Origin: Amorphophallus konjac
Lineage: Eukaryota; Streptophyta; Magnoliopsida; Alismatales; Araceae
Length of the DNA: 64,000 bases
Direction of reading: 5' to 3'
NCBI GenBank assembly: GCA_022559845.1
Contig: JAHNEJ010001963.1
Span: forward strand, 117,666-181,665
Positions 11,611 to 23,609 of the stretch are shown in pieces. The notes under the pieces are model-generated. The model saw only the letters and a program-made list of their open reading frames with translations, made no database searches and was not told where the DNA came from. Positions within the stretch are counted from its first letter, which is position 1. Each line of letters opens with the position of its first letter. The position numbers and the translations under genes were made by a program.

Positions 11611-12060
11611 ATGGAGAGAGAAAAATGGGGATAAGAAGATGGGAATAAAAGGTGGAATGATTTATCTCCAGTCTTAATCACGTTTTTGAGGATAACCCCA
11701 TAACCCCCTTATTCCCTTCAATTTTAGTTTTACCAAAAAAGAACGAGATTGAAGCGGGGATACCCCCGCCTTATCCCCGAATCAAATGGGGCCTTGAGAG
11801 ATGTAGAGAGAAAGTCGAACATGCACTAGGATGATGAGAGTTTGTGTGCATATTTTTTTTAAAATATAAATAAATTATTATGAGAATTGAATTTATAAAA
11901 AAATATTTTTATAAATATATTAGTAGACACATCATTACGTAAAATTAAATAGTGTAAATATACCATCCCTTTATCTATCCGTTATCGCCTATGAATTTAG
12001 CCACGGTTAATATTAATTAATCAGATTTAATAAAAGATCAAAATACTCCTAATTAAAATA
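11611..12060. other. Gene-less interval between minisatellites
   Basis: A purine-rich then AT-rich stretch. A possible hairpin-forming segment with 'gggg ataccccc' words lies near 11756-11800. No gene is seen. Confidence 0.3.
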
Positions 12061-12079
12061 AAAATAAAAAATCTTGGAA

Positions 12080-13140
12080 TACCCCTCCTCTCCCTCCTCC
12101 TGGCACCCTCCCTCCCCTTGCCATGGGAACCCCCTCCCCCTCCACCTCCTGTCGAAACACCCCTCCCCCTGCACTGTAGGCCATTAGAACCCCCCTCCCC
12201 CCACCAAGCCAACTCCCTCCCGCTCCCTTTGCGTTGCGTCGCCGGAACCTCCTCGCCCTCCCGATGCTGTCAGAACCCCCCTCCTGTGCTGCAGGCCACT
12301 GTAACCCCCTCCCCCTCCCCTTGTGCTTTAGGATGTCGGAACCTCCCTCCCCCTCCCTCTGTGGGTTGTCGGAACCCCCTCACGCTCCCCTTGCATTGTG
12401 CCATCAAAACCCCCTCCCCATGTCATTGAAACCCCCCTCCCCCTGTGCTACAGGCCATCGGAACCCCTCTTCCCTTATAGACCGCCGGAACCTCCTCCCA
12501 CTCCCCTTGTGTTGTGCCACTGGAACCCACCTCCCCTTGCAGGATGCTAGAACCCCCCCTCGCTCCCCTTGCATTATGCTACCGGAACCCCCTTGCCCTC
12601 CCATGCCAATGGAACCCCCCCTCCCCCTCCCCTTGTGCCGTAGGCCACAGTAACCCCCTCCCCCTCCCTTTGCAGGGTACCTGAAACCCTCCCGCTCCCC
12701 TTGCGTTGCGTTGTGATGACTTTTTTAGCTTGTCTTCCCCATCTTGCACAACTAGAGAAAGCACATGGACTGAGGCTTCAATCATATTTTTTTCGATTGA
12801 TTTTTTAATAACTACGATCTTTGGCTCGCTTATTCCTCGCTTTCTAAGCCACTGAATTGGGGAACCCCCTTCCCCCTCCCCTTGCAGGCCGCCAAAAACC
12901 CCTCTTGCTCCCCTTGCGTTGTGCCACTAGAACCCCCTCCCCCTTTCCATGTCCCCTCCCCCTCACCTTGTTGAGTCGGAACCCTCCTCCCCCTCCCCGT
13001 GCACTACAAGATGTCGAAACCCCTTCCCCCTGTACCACAAGCCGCTAGAATCCCCCCTCCCCCTTGCAGGTCATCGGAATCCCCCTCTCCCTCCCTCTAA
13101 GCTGCTAGAATCCCCTTCCCCTGTAGACCACCCCAGCTCC
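12080..13140. repeat. C-rich minisatellite of 'ggaacccc ctccccctcccc ttg' units
   Basis: Degenerate units of about 40-50 bp contain 'cggaaccccctccccctccccttg' variants plus 'tgtgctgtaggccat' variants. They fill 12080-12720 and resume at 12850-13140 after a ~130-bp non-repeat break. The many Pro-rich open frames are by-products of the C-rich unit. Confidence 0.85.
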
Positions 13141-14187
13141 TTCTCCAACTATGGTCGAGTATCCGAGCACTACAGTTGCGTCCCTCGACCGCCGGCTACC
13201 CTATCTCGCCCATCCCAATAATGCAGCGTGCCGATCTACATCTACCGCCCAATGGTTCTGGTGACAAGAGGAGCTAGACTGGTATGCAGGGAACGCGTGA
13301 AGCCTTCCTCACCAGATTCGTCAAGCAACAGCAGACTCACCCCTCCTCACTAACGCCCGAAGAGCTTGGAGCCCACCTCCCCCTCCCCACCATTCTCTCT
13401 CCCTCCCCCAGGGTATATTGGTCATTTAACACCTAGATAGTGGGAATATTGACATCCTTTTATAATATTAGTTTTCCTATCTACTAAAATTAATCACGAT
13501 GACATATTTACATTATTTGATTTTATGTAGTGATATAACTTTTAATTTATTTTCAACAATATTTTTTCATAAATTCACTTCTAATAATGATTTATTTGTA
13601 AAAATCTCAAAAAAGTTCAAATTTACTTTTTATTTTGAGAAAAATTTTCAAAGGATGAGATTCTATCTTAAAATGTAGGGGAAGACTTACAAAAAGGATT
13701 TAAGTGGGGTTATTATTGCTAGTTTTTATTTCGAGAGAAAAAGAGACAAAAAAAAAAGAAACAACCAGGCACCTTGTAAACTGTTTGCATGTACTTGTTT
13801 GACATAAGCTGACTTCGGGTAGAATGCTTTACGAGTTTTCCCCTCCAAGTATGACATGCTGAAATGTAGTAATGGTACAAGCTTGATGGCGTAGAGTGAT
13901 TATTATGTGACTTGCATCGCGCTTTGGCCCATGCAATCTGGCTTCCCCTTTTCCATACATGCTTCACAATAAGTGACTGACAATTTCCCCGGGTATAGCG
14001 AAACGTAGCATACCAGCATACCTTTTAGAATGGAGCCACATGATCATATAGGAATCTTGCATATATACACTCATATAAATGTCGATTTTTATACATAAAC
14101 TATTCCTTTAGACCTATGGCCACAGATATCTCCGACAGATCACCTATTCTTTTGGTTATACACTCGCCGAACCCCGTTTGTTTAATT
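13141..14187. other. Gene-less flank left of the Harbinger element
   Basis: Mixed sequence, including the second copy of the dispersed repeat listed separately. No gene or RNA is recognised. Confidence 0.35.
13840..13976. repeat. Dispersed repeat, copy 2 (pair with 7150-7312)
   Basis: Shares in the same order 'gacatg', 'aagcttgatggcgtagagtga', 'gacttgcatcgcgctttg' and 'catgcaatctggctt' with 7166-7312, at roughly 75% identity by eye. Confidence 0.55.
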
Positions 14188-14205
14188 GGCTCCGCTTTGA
14201 CAGGG
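14188..14205 (+). repeat. Harbinger left terminal inverted repeat
   Basis: ggctccgctttgacaggg, an exact inverted match to 26320-26337. Similarity continues a few bases on each side (aatt outside, aata inside). The GG start is usual for PIF/Harbinger termini. Confidence 0.85.
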
Positions 14206-15807
14206 AATAGACAAATAGAGGATATCTCTCTAAGATTAATCTGTCCCTTCACTTAGTCTTATTTAATTTGATAGCCAATGTACTATCCCTCTAGGACAAA
14301 AGGGTTAACTCCGATTATATTCTAATTACTTTGACTTGCTTGAGAGATAGACAATGGGATAACTCACTACATTGACTTAAATGCCCCTCTCATCACCATG
14401 GTATTAATGATACTTCATATTATATATATATTGCACCTCCCACCTTTCAATTTTTCTTAAATGCCCCTCAATGTATGCCCAACTTAAATAATATATTTGA
14501 CAAATGATATACAATGAAGTTAATAACTATTGGCAATGTTTACTGGTCATATTTTTTATTTTTAAAATATAATTTAAAAAATATAAAATTATGAAAATTG
14601 ATACATAAAATAATGCTCTAAATGATGGAACATAATTTCTAACGTGGGCGAAAAATATTTCACTGTAAATTAATAATAAAATAAAACATTGTCCACAATT
14701 ATTGATTAAAAAAATACTTACATACTATCTTTGTATTTAGTAATTACATAATTATACACAAAATAAAACAACTTGTTCATGACAACTTACATAGCTACAT
14801 TCGGACAACTATTTTACAAAGCTGCGTTCAACTGATTCTGCATTCGAGCAACTATTTTACAAAGCTGCGAAGTTGTCATGAAATGTGTATATAAGTCGCA
14901 ATATAAATATATATATATATACATAGAGAGAGAGAGAGAGAAGATATGATACTAAGGACAATAGAATGTATACAATTGGGTCCTCTCATTCCAATCGATG
15001 AGAACAATTTCAATTTATTTTAAAAATTCATACAATCATGTATGCCGGTGGCTAACACGTTACACCCACATGTAATATCTTCTTGAATACATTTTTCAAG
15101 AAGCCAAGAACATAACTTTTACAATCGATGAAAGAATGATCACTTCGTTATACAACAACATCGTTGCAATCACCAACTTAAATAATAGCAAACTCCACAG
15201 TTTTGATTTGTCACAGTAGCTCTGTACAGTACCAAGTAATACTATTCTACGGGCATGGTACATCGCTGGGCCGCCACACATGCGATCTGCATCACTTGCA
15301 ACACCGATCCTCTATCCTGTAAAATAATTGAAATGTCAATTTATAAACATTGCTTCTAATAAATGCTTCTATAATATCAAATGGACAATTTATATCTCTG
15401 TAAAGTTAAGAAATGAAATTATATTACCTCATGGTGTAGAACATTTTCTTGTTTTCCTGTTTACTTGACAGCCCATCTCCAAAGTGAAATTTTCAGTTCG
15501 GCTATTACATAAGTGCAATAAAACATGATCCTTATAGACAAGTAAACTATCTTAGACAAGTTCGGCTATTGCCAAATGTAGTGCAATAGCTAAGCAAGTT
15601 CCATATTGTTACAAAATAGTACATAAGCACTTGTTCATTGTCCTCCCTTGTGTTCTTTTCTGAAGCAAAAATCAATTCTCAAAAAGATATGAGATAAGCA
15701 GCATTCATCATATACATCCATGCATTTTAACTGCAGTCTGCAATATTTATTAGTATTTCAACAATAAATCAGACAATATCACATACCGTCATTTTATAAC
15801 AAATTAT
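14206..15807. other. Harbinger 3' subterminal region, non-coding
   Basis: AT-rich DNA without coding signal, with an (AT)n(AG)n microsatellite at about 14905-14941. It lies between the left TIR and the internal repeats, downstream of the transposase in element orientation. Confidence 0.45.
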
Positions 15808-16240
15808 GAAGCAACGTAGTGCAAGAGGAAGGTGAGGAAATGGTTTGGGCTCAGGGATTGAACAAATTATTATCATCCATTCATATGGGGTTGCCTCGAA
15901 CGGCCATCCAACCATTGAACGTCATAGTTTCCCAAATCATCATTGCCCATACTCCAGTGGGATCATTGCGTGATGTCGCCATCATCCATAAAACCCATGT
16001 GAAGACAGCATGCATAAATGAGGTGGGGTTGCTCGACTGTGCCCTCCACCACCATCAATTGCCCCCGCTGTTCACATAGGTAAATGGGGGTAACAAACAG
16101 CCTGAAACCCACTAGAGTTGATGCCCACAAACCTGCAAATATATATGGGCCATGCATAATTACATTAAACAGTAAACCCTATGCAGTGCAAACTTACCAG
16201 ACCAAAGGGATTACATTACATTAATGAACCAGGCATTTAA
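15808..16240. repeat. Internal direct duplication of the Harbinger element, copy 1
   Basis: A ~430-bp block beginning 'gaagcaacgtagtgcaag' recurs at 19016-19412 with very few substitutions and one ~35-bp deletion in the second copy. The two copies bracket the repeat-rich tail, suggesting that a segment next to the transposase gene was duplicated together with what lies between. Open frames in it show no domain. Confidence 0.85.
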
Positions 16241-16489
16241 ATTTTGATATTAGCAATGGCACTTATCTTAACATATGAATAGTAAAAACCAGAAATATAT
16301 ATACATATCATTGTCATAAGTAAAATTGCCAACTGTGTATGTATACTGAACATTAATAAGTACAAACCTGCATGTCATATATCAGAGTGTATGTATACTA
16401 AACAATTGCCAACTGTGTATGTAAAATTGTCAACTGTGTATGTATACTAGACGATGAATATATTTGTGTTGAAACACATTGTTTACAGA

Positions 16490-18615
16490 TTTCATTCAAA
16501 CCTGCAGGTCATATATCCCAGGAGTAGAGGTGGAATGAAGGCAAAGCATGCCTACCAGAAAAGTAAGCTAGGCATATATAGTAAACCAGATAAATGAGAC
16601 AGCTTTGAAACTAGATAAACACTACCATATAGTCAACCACATAAGCTTCCCACTTACATTGAAATGACTCATACTAATAACCTTGCGGTAGATAAAGACT
16701 AGCCATATAGTAAACCGGATGAACTTAATGATATCATGCACTAATAAGTGATATTGCCACATGGTAAACCAGATTTCCACCAAAAATCATTCACTTATTA
16801 TTGAGATGCAATAACACATGATTTCTTACCTTTAACCAAGATAATGTTATACAATTGAGCCTGCATGGTATCTGCCTCAATAACATGTTACGAAATTGCC
16901 AACGTGTGTGTATACTAAACATAAATAAGTACAAACCTGCATGACATATAACCCTACGTATGTAAACTAAACAATTGCCAACTATGTATGTAAAATTACT
17001 AACTGTGTGTGTATACTAAACATAAATAAGTACAAACCTGCATGACATATAACCATGCGTATGTAAACTAAACAATTGCCAACTGTGTATGTAAAATTGT
17101 CAACTGTGTATGTATACTAGACAATGAATATATTTGTGTTGAAACACATTGTTTACATATTTTGACCAAACATGCAGGTCATATATCCCAGAAGTAGAGG
17201 TGGAATGAAGGGAAAGCATGCCTGCCAGAAAAGCAAGCTAGGCATATAGTAAACCAGATAAACACTAGCTTTGAAATCAGATAAACACTACCATATAGTA
17301 AACCGGATAAGCTTCCCACTTACATAGAAATGATTCATACTAATAATCTTGCGGGAGAGAAACACTAGCCATATAGTAAATCAGCTGAACTTAATTTCTG
17401 AGCACTAATAAGTGATATTGCCACATGGTAAACCAGATTTTCACCATAAATCATTCACTTATTATTGAGATGCAATAACACATGATTTCTTACCTTTAAC
17501 CAAGATAATGTGATACAATTGAGCCTGCATGGTATCTGCCTCAATAACATGTTACAAAATTGCCAACTATGTGTGTATACTAAACATAAATAAGTACAAG
17601 CCTGCATGACATATAACCCTGCGTATGTAAACTAAACAATTGCCAACTGTGTATGTAAAATTACCAACTGTGTATGTATACTAAACAATGAATATAGTTG
17701 TCTGAAAACATTTTGTTTACGGATTTGATTCAAACCTGCAGGTCATATGTCCCAGAAGTCATCTACCCCAGAAGTAGAGGTGGAATGAAGGGAAAGCATG
17801 CCTGCTAGAAAAGCAAGCTAGGCATACAGTAAACCAGATAAGATTCCCACTTACATTGAAATGGTTCATTCTAATAACCTTGCGGTAGCTAAACACTAGC
17901 CATATAGTAAACCAGCTGAACTTAATGATATCATGCACTAATAAGTGATATTGCCACATGGTAAACCAGATTTCCACCATAAATCATTCACTTATTATTG
18001 AGATGCAATAACACATAATTTTTAACCTTTAACCAAGATAATGTGATACAATTGAGCATGCATACAAATCTGCCTCAATAACATGTTACAACTCAAGAAT
18101 CACTCAATGCTCACTCAATGCATTGTCTGAAGCCTGCATTTGAAAAGAACCCATGGTCGATGCAAAGAGAAGATTGGGAGGGTGCAAGGATTGAACAATT
18201 CAAATAACCGGTGCTATGTAATTAAGTCATAGATACACTGATATCAATTTCACCAGTTGACACCATCCAGCAACATCACTGATTTTAACACATGAACAGC
18301 AGAGACCAGAAATATATGTACATATCATTGTCAGAAGTAAAATTTCCAACTATGTGTGTATACTAAACATTAATAAGTACAAACCTGCAGGTCATACATC
18401 ACAGTGTGTGTATACTAAACATTTGCCAACTGTGTATGTAAAATTATCAACTGTGTATGTATACTAGACAATGAATATATTTGTGTTGAAACACACTGTT
18501 TACAGATTTTGACCAAACCTGCAGGTCATATAACCCAGAAGTAGAGGTGGAATGTAGGGAAAGAATGCCTACCAGAAAAGCAAGCTAGGCATATAGTAAA
18601 ATCGGATAAACACTA
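16490..18615. repeat. Tandem subrepeats in the Harbinger tail (4 copies, ~560-780 bp spacing)
   Basis: The block 'gcaggtcatatatcccag...gtagaggtggaatgaagg...aagcaagctaggcata' starts near 16503, 17173, 17737 and 18520. Each copy is followed by similar sequence with 'catatagtaaaccagat' and 'ccaactgtgtatgtaaaatt' words. The copies diverge by indels, so the period is irregular. No coding frame is conserved. Confidence 0.8.
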
Positions 18616-19015
18616 GCTTTGAAACCAGAATTGATATAACCGGGTAGAATTAACATATATATATATATATATCTGTCATCATGGTGTTATAATTGTCAAG
18701 TAGAAAACATTCCATTACTGTGTCAAGTAGAGAAGCAAAATAGAGAACAGTAAGTACTAGTGGACACATTCTTCAGTATAGAACCACATGTAATGCCAAA
18801 TGTTGATATACAAAGGAAGATGAACTTACTTGGATGACTGTGCAAGTCCATGATTGAGTTCAAATGAAACTGTGATACCTAGGAACTGAGAGTAAGAGAG
18901 AGAGGCCAAAATTGAGTTGATATGAAACTGTGACACCTCTTAACACACTCATGCTATATCAAGAGATAAGGAATAGAGGGGACAATGTGATGTACCTGCA
19001 GTTGAAAAAAACCAC

Positions 19016-19412
19016 GAAGCAGCGTAGTGCAAGATGAAGGGAAAAGGTTTGGGCTCAGGGATTGACCAATTTATTATCATCCATTCATATGGGGTTGCCT
19101 CGAACGGCCATCCAACCATTGAACGTCATAGTCTCCCAAATCATCATTGCCCATACTCCAGTGGGATCATTGCGTGATGTCGCCATCATCCATAAAATCC
19201 ATGTGAAGACAACATGCATAAATGAGGTGGGGTTGCTCGACTGTGCCCTCCACCACCATCAATTGCCCCCACTGTTCACATAGGTAAATGGGGGCAACAA
19301 ACAGCTTGAAACCCACTAGAGTTGATGCCCACAAACCTGCAAATATATATGGACGCAGTGCAAACTTACTAGACCAAAGGGATTACATTACATTAATGAA
19401 CCAGGCATTTAA
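19016..19412. repeat. Internal direct duplication of the Harbinger element, copy 2
   Basis: Partner of 15808-16240, lying just downstream (element orientation) of the transposase stop codon. It shares the 'catccattcatatggggttg' and 'ccatactccagtgggatcat' words and lacks ~35 bp near 19352. Confidence 0.85.
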
Positions 19413-19521
19413 TAAAGTAGCACTAGCACTAAAGCTCTTGACGACAGGTTCAATACAAACATATTCTAGTTCATGATAGTCCCATGTAGTCAGCTTTTGT
19501 CTAAAACTTGGCAACAAACTG

Positions 19522-20967
19522 TTAGTTATGGAGCCATAAGTGAGTAGCAATATTGTCTCTTAGCACCCCACCCTCGTGGATGCCACGAGATGCGACGGGT
19601 GCAATCGGATCAACATCTACATCTCCTGCGTCATTTTGGTCATTCGGAGCATGCAAAAAGTAAAAGTCTTCACCATGTTCTCGACGTATGAAGTTGTGGA
19701 CCACACAGCAGGCAATTGTCATCAATAGCTGAGTTCGGAAAGGATACATGTTCCCTTTCTTTATAGTTGCAAACCGCATTTTCAACACCCCAAATGCTCG
19801 TTCAACTGCATTCCTTAACTGTGCATGTCGATGGTTAAATTTGTCTCGTAAACTATGATATGACGTATTACCACGGCCTTGGTATTGACCTATATGATAT
19901 CGCTCATTCCGATATGGTGCTATGAAACTTCCAGTATTCGCGTAGCCCAGATCGACCAGATAGTACTTGCCTGCACAAAAGGCCATCATTGGGGGTTGTA
20001 CAATGAAAAGATAATGTCAGAAATCGTAATTGTATTTCCAAGGAATGAACTCATTTGGGGGGACCCTAAATCCACCGTGCTCTATTGCGTGCCTCAATAT
20101 CTTTTGGTCACCAGCCGATCCTTCCCACCCCACGGAGAGGTATTGGAATTGTAAATCAAATGAGACAGCTGCCATGACATTTTGTGTGACCTGTTGTTTG
20201 CGATTCCGATAGCGTGGCTGCTTTGATCGCAGTACATTGGCGGGTATGTGGGTCCCATCAATTGCCCCGAGTGCATCCTAAACAAACACCATGAGATCTG
20301 CATTTGTAAATCTAGGATTTTGTTTCGTGAATACTCATTGATCCCAAGTGTACTAAACTACCTTGAAGTACGGGTAGAATTTGTTCTGGTGCCGTATGAA
20401 CGGGTGGACCTCGTCACATGCTGTAGGGAGTTGAATGTAGGTGTGCCTAAGTTCGACAAGCGCCCTCGCCACAGTATTTACATAAAAACTTATGGTTTGC
20501 GATGAATGTTGGAAGTGTTCGCACAATGCTCCTGTTGCCACACCATGACCCATGGCATACAAGAACATACCTAGTTGCTCATTGGCAGTAACAGATCGGC
20601 TATCCTTCACCAACCCCCTTTCTAATAGTACATCACGTAACCGTGTAAACATTCCAGGGTTAAGTCTGAACATATTGTAGCAACGTCTTTCGTGACCAAC
20701 AAGAATATCGTGAATCCAAGCATGGCCACCGTACCGCGATGTATGCATGGGCCTCCTTACCCTTTCTGGAACCTCTTGTTGTTCATCATTTTCATCAAAT
20801 AATTCATTGCATATTATCTCACCAACTATGCGAAACACATCATTCTCCTCAGACAGAATGTCCTCCTGTTGAGTTGATTGATTTGTATAATGTTGTCCTA
20901 CATTGACACAAACGCCGACGTTATTGGATGCTAAAAATTCAGTTACATAAGCCTGAATTACATACAT
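19522..20967 (-). CDS. PIF/Harbinger DDE transposase (three exons)
   Basis: Cut-and-paste transposase. Proposed exons, minus strand: 20967-20362, 20277-20076 and 19970-19522, all with GT/AG borders and matching phases, total 1257 nt (418 codons plus stop). Exon 1 carries the helix-turn-helix-like N-terminal part (FRLNPGMFTRL; LGMFLYAMGHG). Exon 2 carries the first catalytic Asp in GAIDGTHIPA and the second in SAGDQKIL. Exon 3 has YYLVDLGYAN and the catalytic Glu in NAVERAFGVLK, followed by the conserved HNFIR. All three DDE residues are present with no internal stop. The exon 2/3 junction is the least certain: it gives a slightly shorter linker than usual. The ATG at 20967 is the first in frame. 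Confidence 0.8.
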
Positions 20968-21095
20968 ACAATGACAGTTCTTAAAACAACAATAGCAAAA
21001 TTTTGACCATGGTAAGGATTGGATTGATTGACACCCACAAGTGAAGATACATATAGAGTCACATAGTCAATTACACGTCGATATCACCGACAAAC

Positions 21096-21470
21096 TTAAC
21101 GGCCTCGTAATATTATGACAATCATCCCCATCAGTACAAACACAACACAGATGAGGATAATCAACAAAAGTAGTATAATGGCCAAGTTTTGGAAGGAAAT
21201 AAGAGTAGGCACTTGTGACATTGTGGGAGGCCCATTAACATCTTCATGTCCGCCCTGCATCAACGGCCTCGCATGCAATAATTGCCTCCCATGAGACGCC
21301 ACCTGCATAGGTAATTGCCCTCTCAATGCCTCCTCGCCCTCTTCAATGGACATGAATCCCTTATATTTCGCCCCTGGGTATCCGTTCACTTGCGCATAAC
21401 ACTCTCCCCAACTGTAATACAATCCTGGAGAGCGCCCAACCCACACGACGTAACACTTAAACCTTCCCAT
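21096..21470 (-). CDS. RNase H1 N-terminal (hybrid-binding) domain protein with C-terminal transmembrane helix
   Basis: A 124-residue uninterrupted frame from the ATG at 21470. Residues ~3-50 match the RNase H1 N-terminal/caulimovirus P6-type fold (Pfam Cauli_VI): YVVWVGRSPGLY, then W..C..QV.GYPGAKYKGF and an acidic 'EEGEEAL' helix. In RNase H1 this domain grips RNA-DNA or double-stranded RNA; the catalytic RNase H domain is absent here. The last ~30 residues form a strongly hydrophobic helix ending in Arg, predicted to span a membrane. It lies between ORF1 and the transposase on the same strand, within the TIRs. Function is unknown; it may be a captured host gene fragment or an accessory protein of the element. 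Confidence 0.65.
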   Translation of the reverse strand: MGRFKCYVVWVGRSPGLYYSWGECYAQVNGYPGAKYKGFMSIEEGEEALRGQLPMQVASHGRQLLHARPLMQGGHEDVNGPPTMSQVPTLISFQNLAIILLLLIILICVVFVLMGMIVIILRGR

Positions 21471-21772
21471 TATCAAACTTCTGGCTTCCCTGTATTAGGA
21501 CAGATGCAAACAATACACACACGTATGGAATGAGTTAACAATGAGTAGAAAACATTCATTGGAATACGACAACGTACATAGAGTAGCATAGTACATAATT
21601 GTCAAAGTACAATACACACATGCAACAAATACAACACAAATTAGGAACAATACAATTTCAAGCCGAAAGTAGCAGCTAAAATGAGTGGACAACTAACACA
21701 ACACCATCCGTAGACATAATGGAGTAAAAGCAAACATAACACCATGGGAGACAACTTCGATCTAGCACCACC

Positions 21773-23572
21773 TCAGGGTTCTTCATAAAAGACCCACCCC
21801 AACTTGTCTTCGTCATCGAGGGCCATAAATATTGCTCTGAAATCTGCATCTTTGAAGTGAATGGCTGCCTTGTACAGCATGTCATGTGTGTACCCAGGAA
21901 GGCTCTTCAGCTTCTGTAGGCACATCTGATTGAGCACGGATCTTCATTCGTGGCTACCGAAGAAGCTGACGGAACGCTTGCGCTCTTGTGCAATTGCAAC
22001 CTTTCATCATTCAACGAGCATAGCCTTTCCAAAGCATTAACTGTTCCCTCCATGTTTTTGTTGCTCTTCTACCGCGTTCTTCTATAGGAAGGGGTCGCAG
22101 AATCCCTTGCTTTATTTGGGGAGGTTGCCTCATCCTCCGTGGGACGTTTAGCGGGTGGAGACGGGGTATACTCTCCAGTCCCACTCGAGAATTGTTGCGA
22201 AGGTAAACGAGTTTGGGTTGTATGCTGGCGTCCAAACTGTGATCGAGATGTGTCCAGATATGGTGTACGCTCCCCTGGGGTTGGCATAACGAAAGGGTCG
22301 AAGTCTTGCTCAACATCCAGTGGAGTTCCGTGACCACCAGGGCCCATTGAAGTATGTTGGGCCCAATTCGGAACCCCCGACCTTTGTTGTGGCAGGGGTG
22401 ACTCATCATCACCAAATGACCTCCGATCATCCAAATCAACGATAGGAGCATTACTGTTGAATACAAGACTTCCTCTAGCCATTGTCTTCCCACACAATAT
22501 GTCCATTTGATCTTTACACTCGAACGGCTTCCCTAATAACGTCTTGTACTCAGTGTTAGACTGCTCCACAATGAGAGAAGATATTAAAAATGTCGATAAG
22601 TACAGAATTTTTTTTATGACGATACTGTCAAATGAAATTTAACTTACCGCTATCGCCTCCGCCCAAGCACCCTCATCAGGAGGCACCGGGAGTTTTTTGC
22701 TATCGTCCCAACCCCAGCCAGTACGACCAAGCAACTGTTGAAGTAAGTGATACCTCTTCTTCAAGTTCTTCCACCTGTTCATTAAATTACACTTGTCCAT
22801 GTTTTGATTTGTCGCCGCATTGAACGGACGGAGGATTTCATTCCACACGTGTGCTTTGAAATGGCCTTGTTGACACATGTTCTTGTGATATTCATCCACC
22901 AACAGATTGCACAAAATAGTGTCTGAACGTCCACTCCAGTTGCACACACGGCTCTTGCCCTTCCTATCCACATCATATTTATCTAAAAGACGTACATAAC
23001 ATAAAATAAAAAGACAATGAGAACAAAGGCCACAAGGATTACGCAAGGCGTACAGCAGCAGACATATCCAAATGAAATCACATTCACTAGTGGTTGCCAT
23101 TGCCATTGGCCAATAAAGTTACGAGACATGCTAAATATTTCACAGTCCAAGATAGTCCCACGTACGTAATGCACGCACAATAAGTTCATATGAAGGCAAT
23201 GTCCTCCCCTTAAACCACATAACGAGCGGATTAAACTGTAAAAAAGTCGCACCATGTGAAAGTATGCTCTTACCCAATAACTACGCTTACATTCATGATT
23301 TTACCAACCTCATTATAGGCATCCCATGCTAGATCGGTACCAAGTAGTTGCTTAGAGTCCTCGTTCCAAGTGAAACACCCACTCACTATTAGATCTTGTG
23401 TTATAACATGAAATGCTTTGTAGAAGCCAAGCCTATGCTTAAATTGGGAGATCGAAAAGTTCGTTTCACATTGTTCGTTGAACAATTTCCGCACAATGTC
23501 CCATGCATGTGAGGGACTAAAGTCCCCCCGAACCAACTCTTGTGAAATAAGTTCAAGGAACATTGTATCCAT
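21773..23572 (-). CDS. Harbinger ORF1: protein with two Myb/SANT-like domains
   Basis: ORF1 proteins of PIF/Harbinger elements bind DNA and help the transposase act in the nucleus. Exon 1 (about 23572-23291) encodes a Myb/SANT-like helix bundle (MDTMFLELISQELVRG, then F..QFKHRLGFYKAF). Exon 2 (22982-22648, clean AG and GT borders) encodes a second one (WSGRSDTILCNLLVDEY, W..ILRPFN, LMNRWKNLKKRY). Exon 3 (about 22565-22070) is a Ser/Pro-rich linker with a basic nuclear-targeting-like PAKRPTEDE stretch. The family's C-terminal helix (LKSLPGYTHDMLYKAA...GWVFY) is read at about 21925-21773. Frame changes near 22070 and 21920 mean either small introns or decay of the 3' part. The true start may lie in an upstream exon. 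Confidence 0.6.
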
Positions 23573-23609
23573 TTCTAGCGTCCACAGTCCACCTACTCCG
23601 AAATACACA

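Noticed and set aside
12118..12653. Proline-rich plus-strand frames resembling an extensin
   Set aside because: They arise from C-rich minisatellite units, have no signal peptide and no regular SPPPP spacing.
15819..16079. 86-codon plus-strand frame repeated at 19062-19283
   Set aside because: The repeated DNA explains its double occurrence. No domain, and substitutions between copies show no obvious bias towards synonymous change.
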